A stretch of DNA of 28,262 bases from contig DCVI01000119.1 in NCBI GenBank assembly GCA_002327315.1, positions 1-28,262 of the forward strand, given 5' to 3'. Position 1 is the first letter of the stretch, and the number at the start of each line of letters is the position of its first letter. Below the pieces are notes generated by a model. That model worked only from the letters and a program-made list of their open reading frames with translations. It was not told the DNA's origin and ran no database searches. Shown here piece by piece: positions 1-8,057 of the stretch. The position numbers and the translations under genes are program-made. The stretch is from Syntrophaceae bacterium UBA2192. GTDB taxonomy: Bacteria > Desulfobacterota > Syntrophia > Syntrophales > UBA2192.

Positions 1-57
1 TGCGGCCTCTGCGTCGATGTGTGTCCGTTTCTCAACTCCTCGATGTTGCCGACCTAA
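1..57 (+). CDS. C-terminal end of a [4Fe-4S] ferredoxin-type protein (partial)
   Basis: The first 18 codons read CGLCVDVCPFLNSSMLPT and then a TAA stop at 55-57. The pattern C-x2-C-x3-C-P is the second half of a classic [4Fe-4S] binding motif. The gene is cut by the window edge, so its length and wider identity are unknown. The protein ends only about 10 residues after the last cluster cysteine, which is short for proteins with two clusters and could mean a C-terminal cluster or a truncated gene. It converges on the minus-strand gene that ends at 88. The motif is clear; any statement about function beyond electron transfer would be a guess. Confidence 0.55.
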   Translation, partial: CGLCVDVCPFLNSSMLPT

Positions 58-87
58 CCAAATTCATCGAATCGGTTCGGGAGGGCG

Positions 88-894
88 TCAGACTTCCCGC
101 ACCACGGGGTTTACGAGGTCGCCGATCTTCTCAACCGAGACAACGACCGTATCGCCATCTTTGAGGAAGACGGGGGGCTTACGCGTATAACCCACGCCTT
201 CCGGGGTTCCTGTCAGGATCACCGTCCCGGGGTAGAGGGTCATCGACCGGCTCAAATTGCTCACGATCGCCGGGACGTCGAAGATCATGGCTGCCGTCGT
301 CGCATCCTGCATGACGACGCCGTTCAGAAGCGCCCTTATCCTGAGATTGCCGGGGTCGGGGATCTCGTCCTTTGTGACCAGCCATGGGCCGAGAGGGCAG
401 AAGGTGTCGAAACTCTTCCCCCGCACCCACTGCCCTTTCTGCTTTTCGAACTGCCAATCCCTGGCGCTGATGTCGTTGCCGCAGGTGTAACCCAGGATAA
501 CATCCCAGGCGTCTTCGGGGCTGACGTTCTTGGCCTCCTTGCCGATGACTACGGCCAGTTCGGCCTCGTAATCGACATGGTCCGGGCCGGCCTTGGGGAG
601 GAGGATCGGTGAGCCCGACCCCAGGAGGCTGTTCGTCGCCTTGAGGAAGAGCACAGGCATGTCCGGGTAAGTTATGTTGATTTCGTCGGCGTGACTCCGG
701 TAGTTAAGGCCCAGGGCGAGGACGTTAGGGGCCGGGACGGGAGGCAGTAGCTTACTGACGGCGATTCTGGTCTCCGTTATCTCGAAGCGGTCGAATATGT
801 CTCCTTCGATGACCCGAGCGTGGTGCAGGTCACCGGCGTCCGGCGTGCCGTAGAAGGCCTTGCCGTTACCTGACAGGAAACGGATGATTTTCAT
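88..894 (-). CDS. Fumarylacetoacetate hydrolase (FAH) family protein
   Basis: 268 residues, a normal length for the short FAH family (FAHD1, acylpyruvases, fumarylpyruvate hydrolases, 2-hydroxyhepta-2,4-diene-1,7-dioate isomerases). Visible family signatures are NVLALGLNYRSHADE (58-71), the metal-binding E-x-E of DYEAELAVVIG (E110, E112), the matching acidic residue in GNDISARDWQ (about D141), the lysine of GKSFD (K160), and PGTVILTGTPEGVG near the C-terminus. The family uses Mg2+/Mn2+ to cleave C-C bonds or isomerise acylpyruvate-like acids in the cytoplasm. The start is supported by AAGGAG eight bases upstream of the ATG on the minus strand. It is divergent from uvrB and stands alone, so the substrate (aromatic breakdown product, acylpyruvate or oxaloacetate) cannot be assigned. 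Confidence 0.88.
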   Translation of the reverse strand: MKIIRFLSGNGKAFYGTPDAGDLHHARVIEGDIFDRFEITETRIAVSKLLPPVPAPNVLALGLNYRSHADEINITYPDMPVLFLKATNSLLGSGSPILLPKAGPDHVDYEAELAVVIGKEAKNVSPEDAWDVILGYTCGNDISARDWQFEKQKGQWVRGKSFDTFCPLGPWLVTKDEIPDPGNLRIRALLNGVVMQDATTAAMIFDVPAIVSNLSRSMTLYPGTVILTGTPEGVGYTRKPPVFLKDGDTVVVSVEKIGDLVNPVVREV

Positions 895-997
895 TGCTGT
901 TTCTCCTTCATTGATAAAGAGTACTGAGCTTTTTTACGGCGTATCTATTATTACTATCACATGACTCGTCAGCCCGTAAACTGAATCTTACAGGGCA

Positions 998-1026
998 TTG
1001 ACCTTCATTTTTCGATAGAATATACT
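998..1026 (+). promoter_or_regulatory. Sigma-70-type promoter of uvrB
   Basis: TTGACC at 998-1003, a 17-base spacer and TATACT at 1021-1026: five of six matches to each consensus box with optimal spacing. The predicted transcription start is about 1032-1034, only about ten bases before the uvrB ATG at 1043, so the transcript would have almost no leader. No convincing Shine-Dalgarno sequence lies before the ATG. Confidence 0.75.
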
Positions 1027-1042
1027 TTCCTTCGGCAAACTT

Positions 1043-3130
1043 ATGACTAACTTCAGGATGATAACGGATTTCGAGCCGAAAGGCGACCAGCCGCAGGCGA
1101 TCGAGAAACTCGCCTCCGGAATACACCAAGGTTATCCCCACCAGGTGCTGCTGGGTGTGACCGGGTCGGGCAAGACCTTCACGATCGCCAACGTGGTTAA
1201 GGAGGTGCAGAAGCCGACACTGGTCATCGCCCACAACAAGACCCTCGCCGCTCAGCTCTACACGGAATTCAAGACCTTTTTCCCTCAGAACGCCGTCGAG
1301 TACTTCGTCAGCTATTACGATTACTACCAGCCGGAGGCCTACATCCCCAGCACCGACACCTACATCGAGAAGGACGCCTCCATCAACGACGAGATCGACA
1401 AGATGAGGCACTCGGCGACCAGATCACTACTCGACCGGCGGGACGTCATCATCGTGGCGAGCGTCTCCTGCATTTACGGCATCGGCGCCCCCGAGGAGTA
1501 TCAAGGGATGATCCTCCGTCTGGAAAAGGGGATGGAACTCCGGCGAGACGATATGCTCGGTAGGCTCGTGGATATCCAGTATGAGCGCAACGACATCGAT
1601 TTTCACCGAAGCACCTTCCGGGTCCGTGGTGACGTGGTCGAGATCTTCCCCGCCTACGAGGGAGAAAAGGTCATCCGCGTGGAGTTCTTCGGCGACACCG
1701 TCGAGGCTATTTCTGTGGTGGACCCGCTCCTGGGCAGGAGGATAGAGAGCCTGGACCGGGTGACCGTCTATCCGGGGAGTCATTACGTCACCACGCGGGA
1801 CAACAGGCGGCGTGCCATCGATAGCATCCGGCAGGAACTGGTGGAAAGGCTGGCGGAATTGAAGGCGCAGGGTAAGCTTGTCGAGGCCCAGCGTCTCGAG
1901 CAGCGGACGAAATTCGACATCGAGATGATGGAGGAGATGGGCTACTGCCAGGGGATCGAGAACTACTCCCGGCACCTCACAGGGCGCAAGCCCGGAGAGC
2001 CGCCGCCGACCCTCATGGAGTACCTGCCGGCCAACGCCCTCGTGATCGTCGACGAGAGCCACGTCACCGTCCCGCAGATCGTGGGCATGTTCCGCGGCGA
2101 CCGCTCCCGGAAGTCGACCCTCGTCGAGTATGGCTTCCGCCTGCCCTCGGCCCTGGACAACCGGCCGCTCATGTTCGAAGAATACGAGCGCTTTGCCCAG
2201 AGGCGCCTCTATATCTCGGCCACCCCTGCCGAGTACGAGATCACGAAGGCCCGGGGGCGCGTGGTGGAGCAGATCGTGCGGCCCACGGGGCTCATGGACC
2301 CGGAGATCATCGTGAAACCCGTGACCTACCAGGTTGACGATCTCCTGGGCGAGATCCGCAAGCGCGTCGAGAAGGGCGAAAGGGTCCTCGTGACGACCCT
2401 CACGAAGCGCATGGCGGAAAATCTCACGGAATACTACGAGAGCCTCGGGGTCCGTGTGAAGTATCTCCACTCCGATGTCCATACCCTGGAGCGCGTGGTC
2501 ATCATCCGGGATCTGCGGCTGGGCAAGTTCGACGTCCTCGTCGGCGTCAATCTCCTGCGGGAGGGGCTCGACATCCCCGAGGTGTCGCTGGTGGCCATTC
2601 TCGATGCCGACAAGGAGGGGTTCCTGCGCTCGCAGCGCTCCCTCATCCAGACGAGCGGCCGGGCCGCGCGAAACGTGGCGGGCCAGGTCATCATGTACGC
2701 CGACAGGATCACCGACTCCATGCGGGCCTGCATCGACGAGACTCAACGCCGGCGGGCGATCCAGCGCAAGTTCAACGAGGACAACGGGATCACCCCGGAG
2801 ACGATCCGCAAGTCCATCGACAATGTGCTGGCCTCCATCTACGAGGCAGACTATGTCAGCTTGCCCGTCATGGAGCAGAAGGTCGAGTACGTATCCCTTG
2901 CCGAGGTTCCGGGCTTGATCGCAAAACTGCGGGAGGAGATGAAGGAGGCGGCCCGGGATTATGATTTCGAGCGGGCGGCCGAGCTTCGCGACCGGATCCG
3001 CAAACTCACCGATTTGGAGATCGGCTTTGGCGGCGAGACGGACGGCGAGGAAGCCGAGCCGGGCGACCGTCTGCCGAGCAGCGCGAAGCGCAACGTTAAG
3101 CGACGTGAAGGTAAGAGGGTAAGAAGGTGA
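1043..3130 (+). CDS. uvrB: UvrABC system protein B (excinuclease subunit UvrB)
   Basis: DNA-damage recognition and verification helicase of nucleotide excision repair; it loads with UvrA and then recruits UvrC. At 695 residues it has the usual length. The N-terminus [17 protein letters not shown] aligns with the family start, so ATG 1043 is preferred. Walker A is GVTGSGKT (38-45). The beta-hairpin region carries [26 protein letters not shown] (335-339) is the Walker B/DEAD-like motif. The C-terminal helicase motifs ([19 protein letters not shown]) are present. The UVR motif that contacts UvrC is [17 protein letters not shown] (about 636-652). Odd point: the last residues (about [11 protein letters not shown]) are encoded by an octamer tandem repeat that continues past the stop. 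uvrC follows about 100 bases downstream, an arrangement that suggests co-expression. Confidence 0.98.
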   Translation: MTNFRMITDFEPKGDQPQAIEKLASGIHQGYPHQVLLGVTGSGKTFTIANVVKEVQKPTLVIAHNKTLAAQLYTEFKTFFPQNAVEYFVSYYDYYQPEAYIPSTDTYIEKDASINDEIDKMRHSATRSLLDRRDVIIVASVSCIYGIGAPEEYQGMILRLEKGMELRRDDMLGRLVDIQYERNDIDFHRSTFRVRGDVVEIFPAYEGEKVIRVEFFGDTVEAISVVDPLLGRRIESLDRVTVYPGSHYVTTRDNRRRAIDSIRQELVERLAELKAQGKLVEAQRLEQRTKFDIEMMEEMGYCQGIENYSRHLTGRKPGEPPPTLMEYLPANALVIVDESHVTVPQIVGMFRGDRSRKSTLVEYGFRLPSALDNRPLMFEEYERFAQRRLYISATPAEYEITKARGRVVEQIVRPTGLMDPEIIVKPVTYQVDDLLGEIRKRVEKGERVLVTTLTKRMAENLTEYYESLGVRVKYLHSDVHTLERVVIIRDLRLGKFDVLVGVNLLREGLDIPEVSLVAILDADKEGFLRSQRSLIQTSGRAARNVAGQVIMYADRITDSMRACIDETQRRRAIQRKFNEDNGITPETIRKSIDNVLASIYEADYVSLPVMEQKVEYVSLAEVPGLIAKLREEMKEAARDYDFERAAELRDRIRKLTDLEIGFGGETDGEEAEPGDRLPSSAKRNVKRREGKRVRR

Positions 3131-3158
3131 GAGGGTAAGAGGGTAAGAGGGTAAGAAG
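3107..3158 (+). repeat. Degenerate octamer tandem array, unit AGAGGGTA
   Basis: About six head-to-tail copies of AGAGGGTA with one or two changes per copy (agaaggtg, agagggta, agagggta and so on). The array starts inside the uvrB coding sequence, covers its TGA stop (3128-3130) and runs into the spacer before uvrC. It is imperfect, with no spacers, so it is not a CRISPR. Confidence 0.8.
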
Positions 3159-3159
3159 C

Positions 3160-3186
3160 GCGGCTTGAAAGCCGCCGTCCTGTTTT
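3160..3186 (+). terminator. Small hairpin followed by a T run between uvrB and uvrC
   Basis: GCGGCT (3160-3165), loop TGAA, AGCCGC (3170-3175), then cgtcctgttttt. The six-base GC-rich stem with a UUCG-like-sized loop and a T run ten bases later is a weak Rho-independent terminator or a repeat-associated hairpin. It sits between two tandem repeat arrays, so it may belong to the repeat element rather than to transcription control. Confidence 0.35.
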
Positions 3187-3187
3187 T

Positions 3188-3229
3188 CCCGAAGCCCGAA
3201 GCCCGCAGCCCGAAGCCCGAGACCCGGGG
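3188..3229 (+). repeat. Heptamer tandem array, unit CCCGAAG
   Basis: Six consecutive heptamers, CCCGAAG with variants cccgcag, cccgaga and cccgggg, lie directly upstream of the uvrC start. The last G-rich unit may double as the ribosome-binding sequence for uvrC. Confidence 0.8.
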
Positions 3230-3230
3230 G

Positions 3231-5123
3231 ATGGCGACCATGGATAGAGAGACGCCAAACAACCATCGCATGGGAATACCGGAGGCGCTTGACCAGAAGG
3301 TCAGGGCCATCCCCCCCAGGACCGGCGTCTACCTCATGAAGGACGAGAAGGGCAGCGTCATCTACGTCGGCAAGGCGAAAAACCTTCGGAGCCGCATCCG
3401 CAACTATTTCCAGGGGACCGACACGCGAGCGATGGTGCCTTTCCTCGTCTCCCGCGTGCGCGACCTGGATTTTGTCGTCACCAACACGGAGAAAGAGGCC
3501 TTTCTCCTGGAGAACACCCTCATCAAGGAGCACCGGCCCCGCTACAACGTGATCTTCCGGGACGACAAGACCTATTTCAGCCTGCGCCTTGACACGCGAC
3601 AGGAATTCCCCGCCTTCCAGCTGGTGAGAAAGATGAGGAAAGACGGGGCCCGTTACTTCGGGCCCTACCCGTCGGGGCTCGCCGCCAAGGAAACGCTGAG
3701 GTACCTCCACCAGCTCTTCCCGCTGAGGACCTGCAAGGACAGGGAGTTCAAGACGCGGAGCAGGCCCTGCATCGAGTACGAGATCCGCAACTGCGTCGGT
3801 CCCTGCGTGGGCCTCGTCGGGAGGGAGGAATACAAGAAGTTCATCGACGATGCGGTTCTCTTCCTGGAGGGCCGCGAGACGAAACTGCTCGACCTGCTGA
3901 GAAAGAGGATGGCCGTCGCGGCGGAGAGCCTCGAGTTCGAAGAGGCCGCGCGGCTCCGCGACCAGATCGCCGCCGTCGAGACGACGGTGGAAAAGCAGCG
4001 CATGGTGTCGGCCGATTTCAAGGACCAGGATGTCTTCGGCCTCTACCGGGAGGACGATCATGTCCAGATCTGCATCCTGCGCATCCGCGAGGGCAAGACC
4101 CTCGGCACGAAGAAGTTCCCGCCCGTCCGGACGGCGGCAGTCGATGCCGAGGTCCTCTCGTCGCTGCTCCGGCAGTATTACGACGGGGAGCTTTTCATCC
4201 CCGCGGAGGTCGTCATCCCCGGGGAGATCGAGGACGGCGACGTCCTTGCCGAGTGGCTCTCGGAAAAACGGGGGAAGAAGGTGGACCTCATCGTCCCGCG
4301 CCGGGGACCGAGGCGGGATCTCGGCGGGATCGCCCGGCAGAACGCCGAGGACGTTTTCAAGTCCGAGCGATCCGGCCGCATGGATGAGGAGAGCGCCATG
4401 GCCCTGCTCCGGGACAAGCTGCACCTGCACAAGCTGCCCCGCCGGATCGAGTGTTTCGACATCTCCAACCTGGGCGGACAGCTCCCCGTCGGCTCCCTGG
4501 TGTCCTTTGTGGACGGAAAACCCGACAAGTCCGGCTACAGGCTGTTCCACGTACGAGGGGTCGAGGGCGCCGACGACTATGCCAGCATGTACGAGGTCCT
4601 GAAACGGCGATTCGAGAATCGGGAAAACCTGCCCGACCTGCTCATGGTCGACGGCGGCAAGGGGCAGGTCGGCATGGCCGTGGCGGTCCTCCGGGAGCTT
4701 AAGATCGGGAACCTCGATGTCATCGGTCTTGCCAAGGGCTCGACCCCCGGGGGCGATGAGGGGGGCCTGCGCCGACGGCCCTCGATGAAGGGGCAGGATC
4801 ATGTCTACCTTGCGGGGCGCAAGGACCCCGTCTATCTCATCAAGCACCCTGCCGCGTTGTTGTTCCTGCAGCGCATCCGCGACGAGGCGCACCGCTTCGC
4901 CATCACGCACCACCGCCGCAGGATGGAGAAGCGCGACGTCCGTTCACTGCTCGACGACATCCCGGGGGTGGGGGCGGCGAAGAAGAAGGCCCTTTTGCGG
5001 CAGTTCGGCGATATCGATTCGCTGCGCCGGACCGGAACGGAAGAGTTGCGAAAGGTCCCGGGGATAACCGAAAAACTCGCCGAAGAGATCCTCCGTCATC
5101 TGAACCCCGTCCAGCCTGATTGA
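3231..5123 (+). CDS. uvrC: UvrABC system protein C (excinuclease subunit UvrC)
   Basis: Dual-incision nuclease of nucleotide excision repair, partner of UvrB. About 630 residues from ATG 3231. The N-terminal GIY-YIG nuclease shows RTGVYLMKD (30-38), VIYVGKAKNLRSRI (43-56) and the conserved ENTLIKEHRPRYN. The four-cysteine segment CKDREFKTRSRPC...NCVGPC follows. A UVR motif that binds UvrB is SLEFEEAARLRDQIAAVE (about 233-250). The RNase H-like endonuclease half contains ECFDISNLGG and LLMVDGGKGQV. The C-terminal helix-hairpin-helix pair begins at DDIPGVGAAKKKALL (about 573). An in-frame ATG at 3165 exists but would make the N-terminus out of the CCCGAAG repeat. ATG 3240 is an equally good start, with GGGGG nine bases upstream. 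Confidence 0.97.
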   Translation: MATMDRETPNNHRMGIPEALDQKVRAIPPRTGVYLMKDEKGSVIYVGKAKNLRSRIRNYFQGTDTRAMVPFLVSRVRDLDFVVTNTEKEAFLLENTLIKEHRPRYNVIFRDDKTYFSLRLDTRQEFPAFQLVRKMRKDGARYFGPYPSGLAAKETLRYLHQLFPLRTCKDREFKTRSRPCIEYEIRNCVGPCVGLVGREEYKKFIDDAVLFLEGRETKLLDLLRKRMAVAAESLEFEEAARLRDQIAAVETTVEKQRMVSADFKDQDVFGLYREDDHVQICILRIREGKTLGTKKFPPVRTAAVDAEVLSSLLRQYYDGELFIPAEVVIPGEIEDGDVLAEWLSEKRGKKVDLIVPRRGPRRDLGGIARQNAEDVFKSERSGRMDEESAMALLRDKLHLHKLPRRIECFDISNLGGQLPVGSLVSFVDGKPDKSGYRLFHVRGVEGADDYASMYEVLKRRFENRENLPDLLMVDGGKGQVGMAVAVLRELKIGNLDVIGLAKGSTPGGDEGGLRRRPSMKGQDHVYLAGRKDPVYLIKHPAALLFLQRIRDEAHRFAITHHRRRMEKRDVRSLLDDIPGVGAAKKKALLRQFGDIDSLRRTGTEELRKVPGITEKLAEEILRHLNPVQPD

Positions 5124-5138
5124 TCCATCGGGGAAGGG

Positions 5139-5993
5139 ATGTTGAAAGAGCAACCATCAGAATCGGCCCTGGTTGTCGAGGGAGGCGCGCTGCGGGGAGT
5201 ATTCTCCACGGGGCTTCTGGACGCCTTTCTCGAAGCCCGGTTCAATCCCTTTGACTTGTTTATCGGTGTCTCTTCCGGCGCGTCGAATCTCGCTGCATAC
5301 CTCGGCGGGATGATCGGCCGCAACAGGAGTATCTACATGGACTACTCCCTGCGGCCGGAGTTCATCAGCTTTCCCAAGTTCCTGCGCGGGGGTCATCTTC
5401 TCGATCTGGACTGGCTCTGGGATATCACGATACGGGAAATCCGCCTCGATCTGGCAACGATCTATTCCCGGGCGAAGCCCTTCGTCGTTGTCCTGACGGA
5501 CGCGCAAACGGGCGATGCGCACTACAAGCTCACCGGCGCCCACGATCTCGAGCATGTCCTCAAGGCCTCGAGCGCCATGCCGCTTTTATACCGTGCCTAT
5601 CCGGAGGTCGACGGCCGACCGATGACGGACGGCGGCGTGGCAGACTCGATCCCGGTCGGGGAGGCGATCCGTCGAGGCGCCCGCCGCATCATGGTCATTC
5701 GCTCACGGCGCCGGGATTACATGAAACGCCATGGCCTGTCCGAACGCGTCATGCGATGGCATGTTCGGCATTACCCATTCTTGCGGCAGGCCATGGCGAA
5801 GCGCGTCGAGCGCTACAACGAAGCGGTAGCGCTCATCCGCAGACCGCCCGAGGGCGTATCGATTATTGAAATATGCCCGCCTGCGAGCTTTCGCGTGTCG
5901 CGCCTCAGTCAGGATCGAATGATCCTTCAGGAAGGCTACGAGCAGGGCCGCGCGTTGGCTGCGGAGGCGATCGCACGTTGGAATACGTTATGA
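5139..5993 (+). CDS. Patatin-like phospholipase family protein
   Basis: 284 residues, close to the RssA/YjjU-type patatin proteins. The catalytic Ser-Asp dyad is visible: the nucleophile elbow GVSSG (43-47, Ser45) and DGG (164-166, Asp164). The oxyanion glycine loop VVEGGALRG (12-20) is also present. The family hydrolyses acyl esters of phospholipids or other lipids; the substrate is unknown here. There is no signal peptide, so it is probably cytoplasmic. It starts 15 bases after uvrC with GGGGAAGG just upstream of ATG 5139, suggesting readthrough from uvrBC, although no functional link to DNA repair is evident. Confidence 0.92.
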   Translation: MLKEQPSESALVVEGGALRGVFSTGLLDAFLEARFNPFDLFIGVSSGASNLAAYLGGMIGRNRSIYMDYSLRPEFISFPKFLRGGHLLDLDWLWDITIREIRLDLATIYSRAKPFVVVLTDAQTGDAHYKLTGAHDLEHVLKASSAMPLLYRAYPEVDGRPMTDGGVADSIPVGEAIRRGARRIMVIRSRRRDYMKRHGLSERVMRWHVRHYPFLRQAMAKRVERYNEAVALIRRPPEGVSIIEICPPASFRVSRLSQDRMILQEGYEQGRALAAEAIARWNTL

Positions 5994-6044
5994 CCTGTTT
6001 CAAAACATCAATCTTACCTGCAAAGGAGGCCGATTGTTTCACGG

Positions 6045-7232
6045 ATGACCTGGCATACTCGAATCATTGATTTCCTCGGTCTGAAGCGGAGCATCGTGGC
6101 CCTGTTGGCCATGGTGATCTTCGTAGGTCTTGGAGAGCGACTGGCGGAGCGCTTCCTGCCCATCTACCTGTTGGCCCTGGGCGGCGGGGTCCTGTCCATC
6201 GGCCTGCTCAACGGCATGCAGAACCTGCTGTCGGCGCTTTACTCCTTTCCCGGCGGCTATTTGAGCGATCGCCTCGGCTACAAGAAGGCGCTGATCGTCT
6301 TCAACCTGATCGCCATGTTCGGTTACCTCATCGTGATCCTCTTCCCTTATTGGCAGGCAGTGATTATCGGGTCCCTGTTTTTTATGTCCTGGTCAGCCGT
6401 CTCGCTTCCCGCCACGATGAGCCTGGTTTCGGGGGTCCTGCCGGAGAACAAACGGACCATGGGGGTCACCATGCACTCCCTGGTCCGGCGGATCCCAATG
6501 GCATTGGGTCCGGTCATCGGCGGCGTTCTCATCGAACTCTATGGGGAGAGAGACGGTGTGCGACTGGCCTTTGCCGGTGCCCTGCTGCTCGGCCTGATCT
6601 CCCTCTTTTTCCAGCAGGTGATGATCGAGGACGATGTCCCGCGGAACAAGGCGGAAGCGACGCCCTCCCGGCTCTGGCGCTCCATGGCCCCCGCCCTGAA
6701 ACAGCTGCTCGCCTCGGATATCCTGATCCGCTTCGCAGAGCAGATTCCTTACGCCTTTGTGGTCGTCTGGTGCATCAGGGACAACGGCATTACACCGGTG
6801 CAATTCGGGATTCTCACCACCATCGAGATGGCCACGGCCGTCCTGGTATACATCCCCGTGGCCTACATGGCCGATCGGACGACCAAGAAGCCCTTTGTGG
6901 TCATCACCTTTTTCAACTTCACGCTTTTCCCCCTGGTCCTGCTGTTCTCCCACTCCTTCTGGGCCATGGTCATCGCTTTCGTCATCCGTGGAATGAAGGA
7001 GTTCGGGGAACCCACGCGCAAGGCCCTGATCATGGACCTTGCACCGGAAGACAAAAAGGCGGGAATGTTCGGACTGTACTACCTCGTCCGCGATGTGATC
7101 GTCTCCGTGGCCGCCTTTGCAGGGGCCTTTCTCTGGCAGATCTCCCCCGAGATAAACCTCCTGACGGCCACGGCCTGCGGGTTGATCGGCACGGTCTATT
7201 TCTGGATCTTCGGGAAGGATCTGAAAGGCTGA
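6045..7232 (+). CDS. Major facilitator superfamily (MFS) transporter
   Basis: 395 residues with about 12 hydrophobic segments in two halves, the MFS layout. The loop between segments 2 and 3 carries GGYLSDRLGYKKAL, the MFS motif A (G-x-L-x-D-R-x-G-x-K). A charged central loop follows FFQQVMIEDD, and a second motif-A-like loop AYMADRTTKKP lies in the second half. Inner-membrane secondary transporter with unknown substrate; drug or metabolite export is typical for this size. AAAGGAGG (6022-6029) lies 15 bases before ATG 6045, a long spacing, but no better in-frame start is seen. It follows the patatin gene by about 50 bases on the same strand. The C-terminus FGKDLKG is followed by spacer. Confidence 0.9.
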   Translation: MTWHTRIIDFLGLKRSIVALLAMVIFVGLGERLAERFLPIYLLALGGGVLSIGLLNGMQNLLSALYSFPGGYLSDRLGYKKALIVFNLIAMFGYLIVILFPYWQAVIIGSLFFMSWSAVSLPATMSLVSGVLPENKRTMGVTMHSLVRRIPMALGPVIGGVLIELYGERDGVRLAFAGALLLGLISLFFQQVMIEDDVPRNKAEATPSRLWRSMAPALKQLLASDILIRFAEQIPYAFVVVWCIRDNGITPVQFGILTTIEMATAVLVYIPVAYMADRTTKKPFVVITFFNFTLFPLVLLFSHSFWAMVIAFVIRGMKEFGEPTRKALIMDLAPEDKKAGMFGLYYLVRDVIVSVAAFAGAFLWQISPEINLLTATACGLIGTVYFWIFGKDLKG

Positions 7233-8057
7233 TTGATTTGTGAAGCCGGCTAAACGGCTGTTAGACGGACAAATTAAACGAGAGACGAAAGTTCTTCCTG
7301 AAAGCGGTGAAATTCGATTCAGCCATTGAGCAGCAGATTACAATCGGCAATCATGTAGCAACCATAAAAAAGGCGGGATCGATTTGCCCCTGTCTTTCAA
7401 CAACATAATTTTACAGAGCCTCGACATTTCGCTTCGACGTTCTACGAATACGAGATTCGATGGCGGCAAATCCCATATGCCACTCGTGAGTCAAAATATT
7501 TCTTTCTAGTACGATCCAATCATTATACGTGGCGATTATTTTTATGGGTATGTGCCCTAAGTCGAAGAAATGGGTGACAGAGACTGTCTTCTTGTTTTTA
7601 TTCCGTGTTACTTTGGGAGCAGAAGGATAAAGGGGCGGATAGTTCATCCTTGAGATATTGCGATATCTCGTCGTTATAATTTCGATTCCGTCTACCAAAG
7701 GAAATTGTGTAGAAATGTATTGATTATGATTAGCTAAATCGTTATAAGAACCGATATCGAATAATAAGTATTTGGTTATGACAAACAGCTAACCCTCTAA
7801 CCCAAATGGCGAATGAGACCAGGTATCGGTCTGACGCCATGGTGTCCCGTATCCTCCAGCTTGTTATCATCGACGTTCTTAATGTGGCTATCGTTCTGGA
7901 GATGCGCTCGGCGGCTGTGGCGAGACCAAACCAGTCCAGGCTCGCCGTGGCGGGTAAGAAGCGAAAATCGCGAACGAAGCCGGTATGCGTTGCTTGGTGA
8001 AACGCAGCGCGCCAAAGGAATCGAAGTCGATTACGCAAGGAAGGGGAGAAGCCAAAA
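7233..8057. other. Long spacer, AT-richer than its surroundings
   Basis: About 825 bases between the MFS gene and the carbohydrate cluster. Positions about 7260-7800 are visibly AT-rich, unlike the genes on either side; 7800-8057 returns to the local composition. The spacer holds one unrecognised minus-strand frame (7411-7698 and upstream) and short overlapping plus and minus frames at 7797-8061 that look like no known family. It should contain the promoter of the cluster that begins at 8058, but no strong -35/-10 pair stands out. No tRNA, inverted terminal repeat or transposase was recognised. Confidence 0.6.
7411..7698 (-). CDS. Unrecognised AT-rich ORF, possibly a gene remnant
   Basis: 95 codons from a TTG at 7698. 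The frame stays open upstream for about 30 more codons, to a TAG near 7789, without any ATG. The first ATG inside is at 7647 and would give 78 residues. The protein is basic and contains VTHFFDLGHIPIKIIATYND and WIVLERNILTHEWHMGF, which look like real folded-protein sequence, but I recognise no family. The lack of a proper start and ribosome-binding site, together with the lower GC content, suggests the 3' part of a horizontally acquired gene whose 5' end was lost. It could also be a small genuine gene. Confidence 0.3.
   Translation of the reverse strand: MVDGIEIITTRYRNISRMNYPPLYPSAPKVTRNKNKKTVSVTHFFDLGHIPIKIIATYNDWIVLERNILTHEWHMGFAAIESRIRRTSKRNVEAL

Noticed and set aside
3107..3229. Possible CRISPR array
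   Set aside because: Units are 7-8 bases, directly tandem and without spacers; no cas genes nearby.
3165..3230. Upstream ATG start for uvrC at 3165
   Set aside because: It would make a 22-residue N-terminus from the CCCGAAG repeat (KPEARSPKPETRG), absent from the UvrC family.
1427..3310. A 627-codon minus-strand open frame opposite uvrB
   Set aside because: Antisense shadow of uvrB; its start lies in the repeat array.
3096..4913. A 605-codon minus-strand open frame opposite uvrC
   Set aside because: It is the antisense shadow of uvrC in GC-rich DNA. The plus strand encodes a full UvrC with all motifs; the antisense protein resembles no family.
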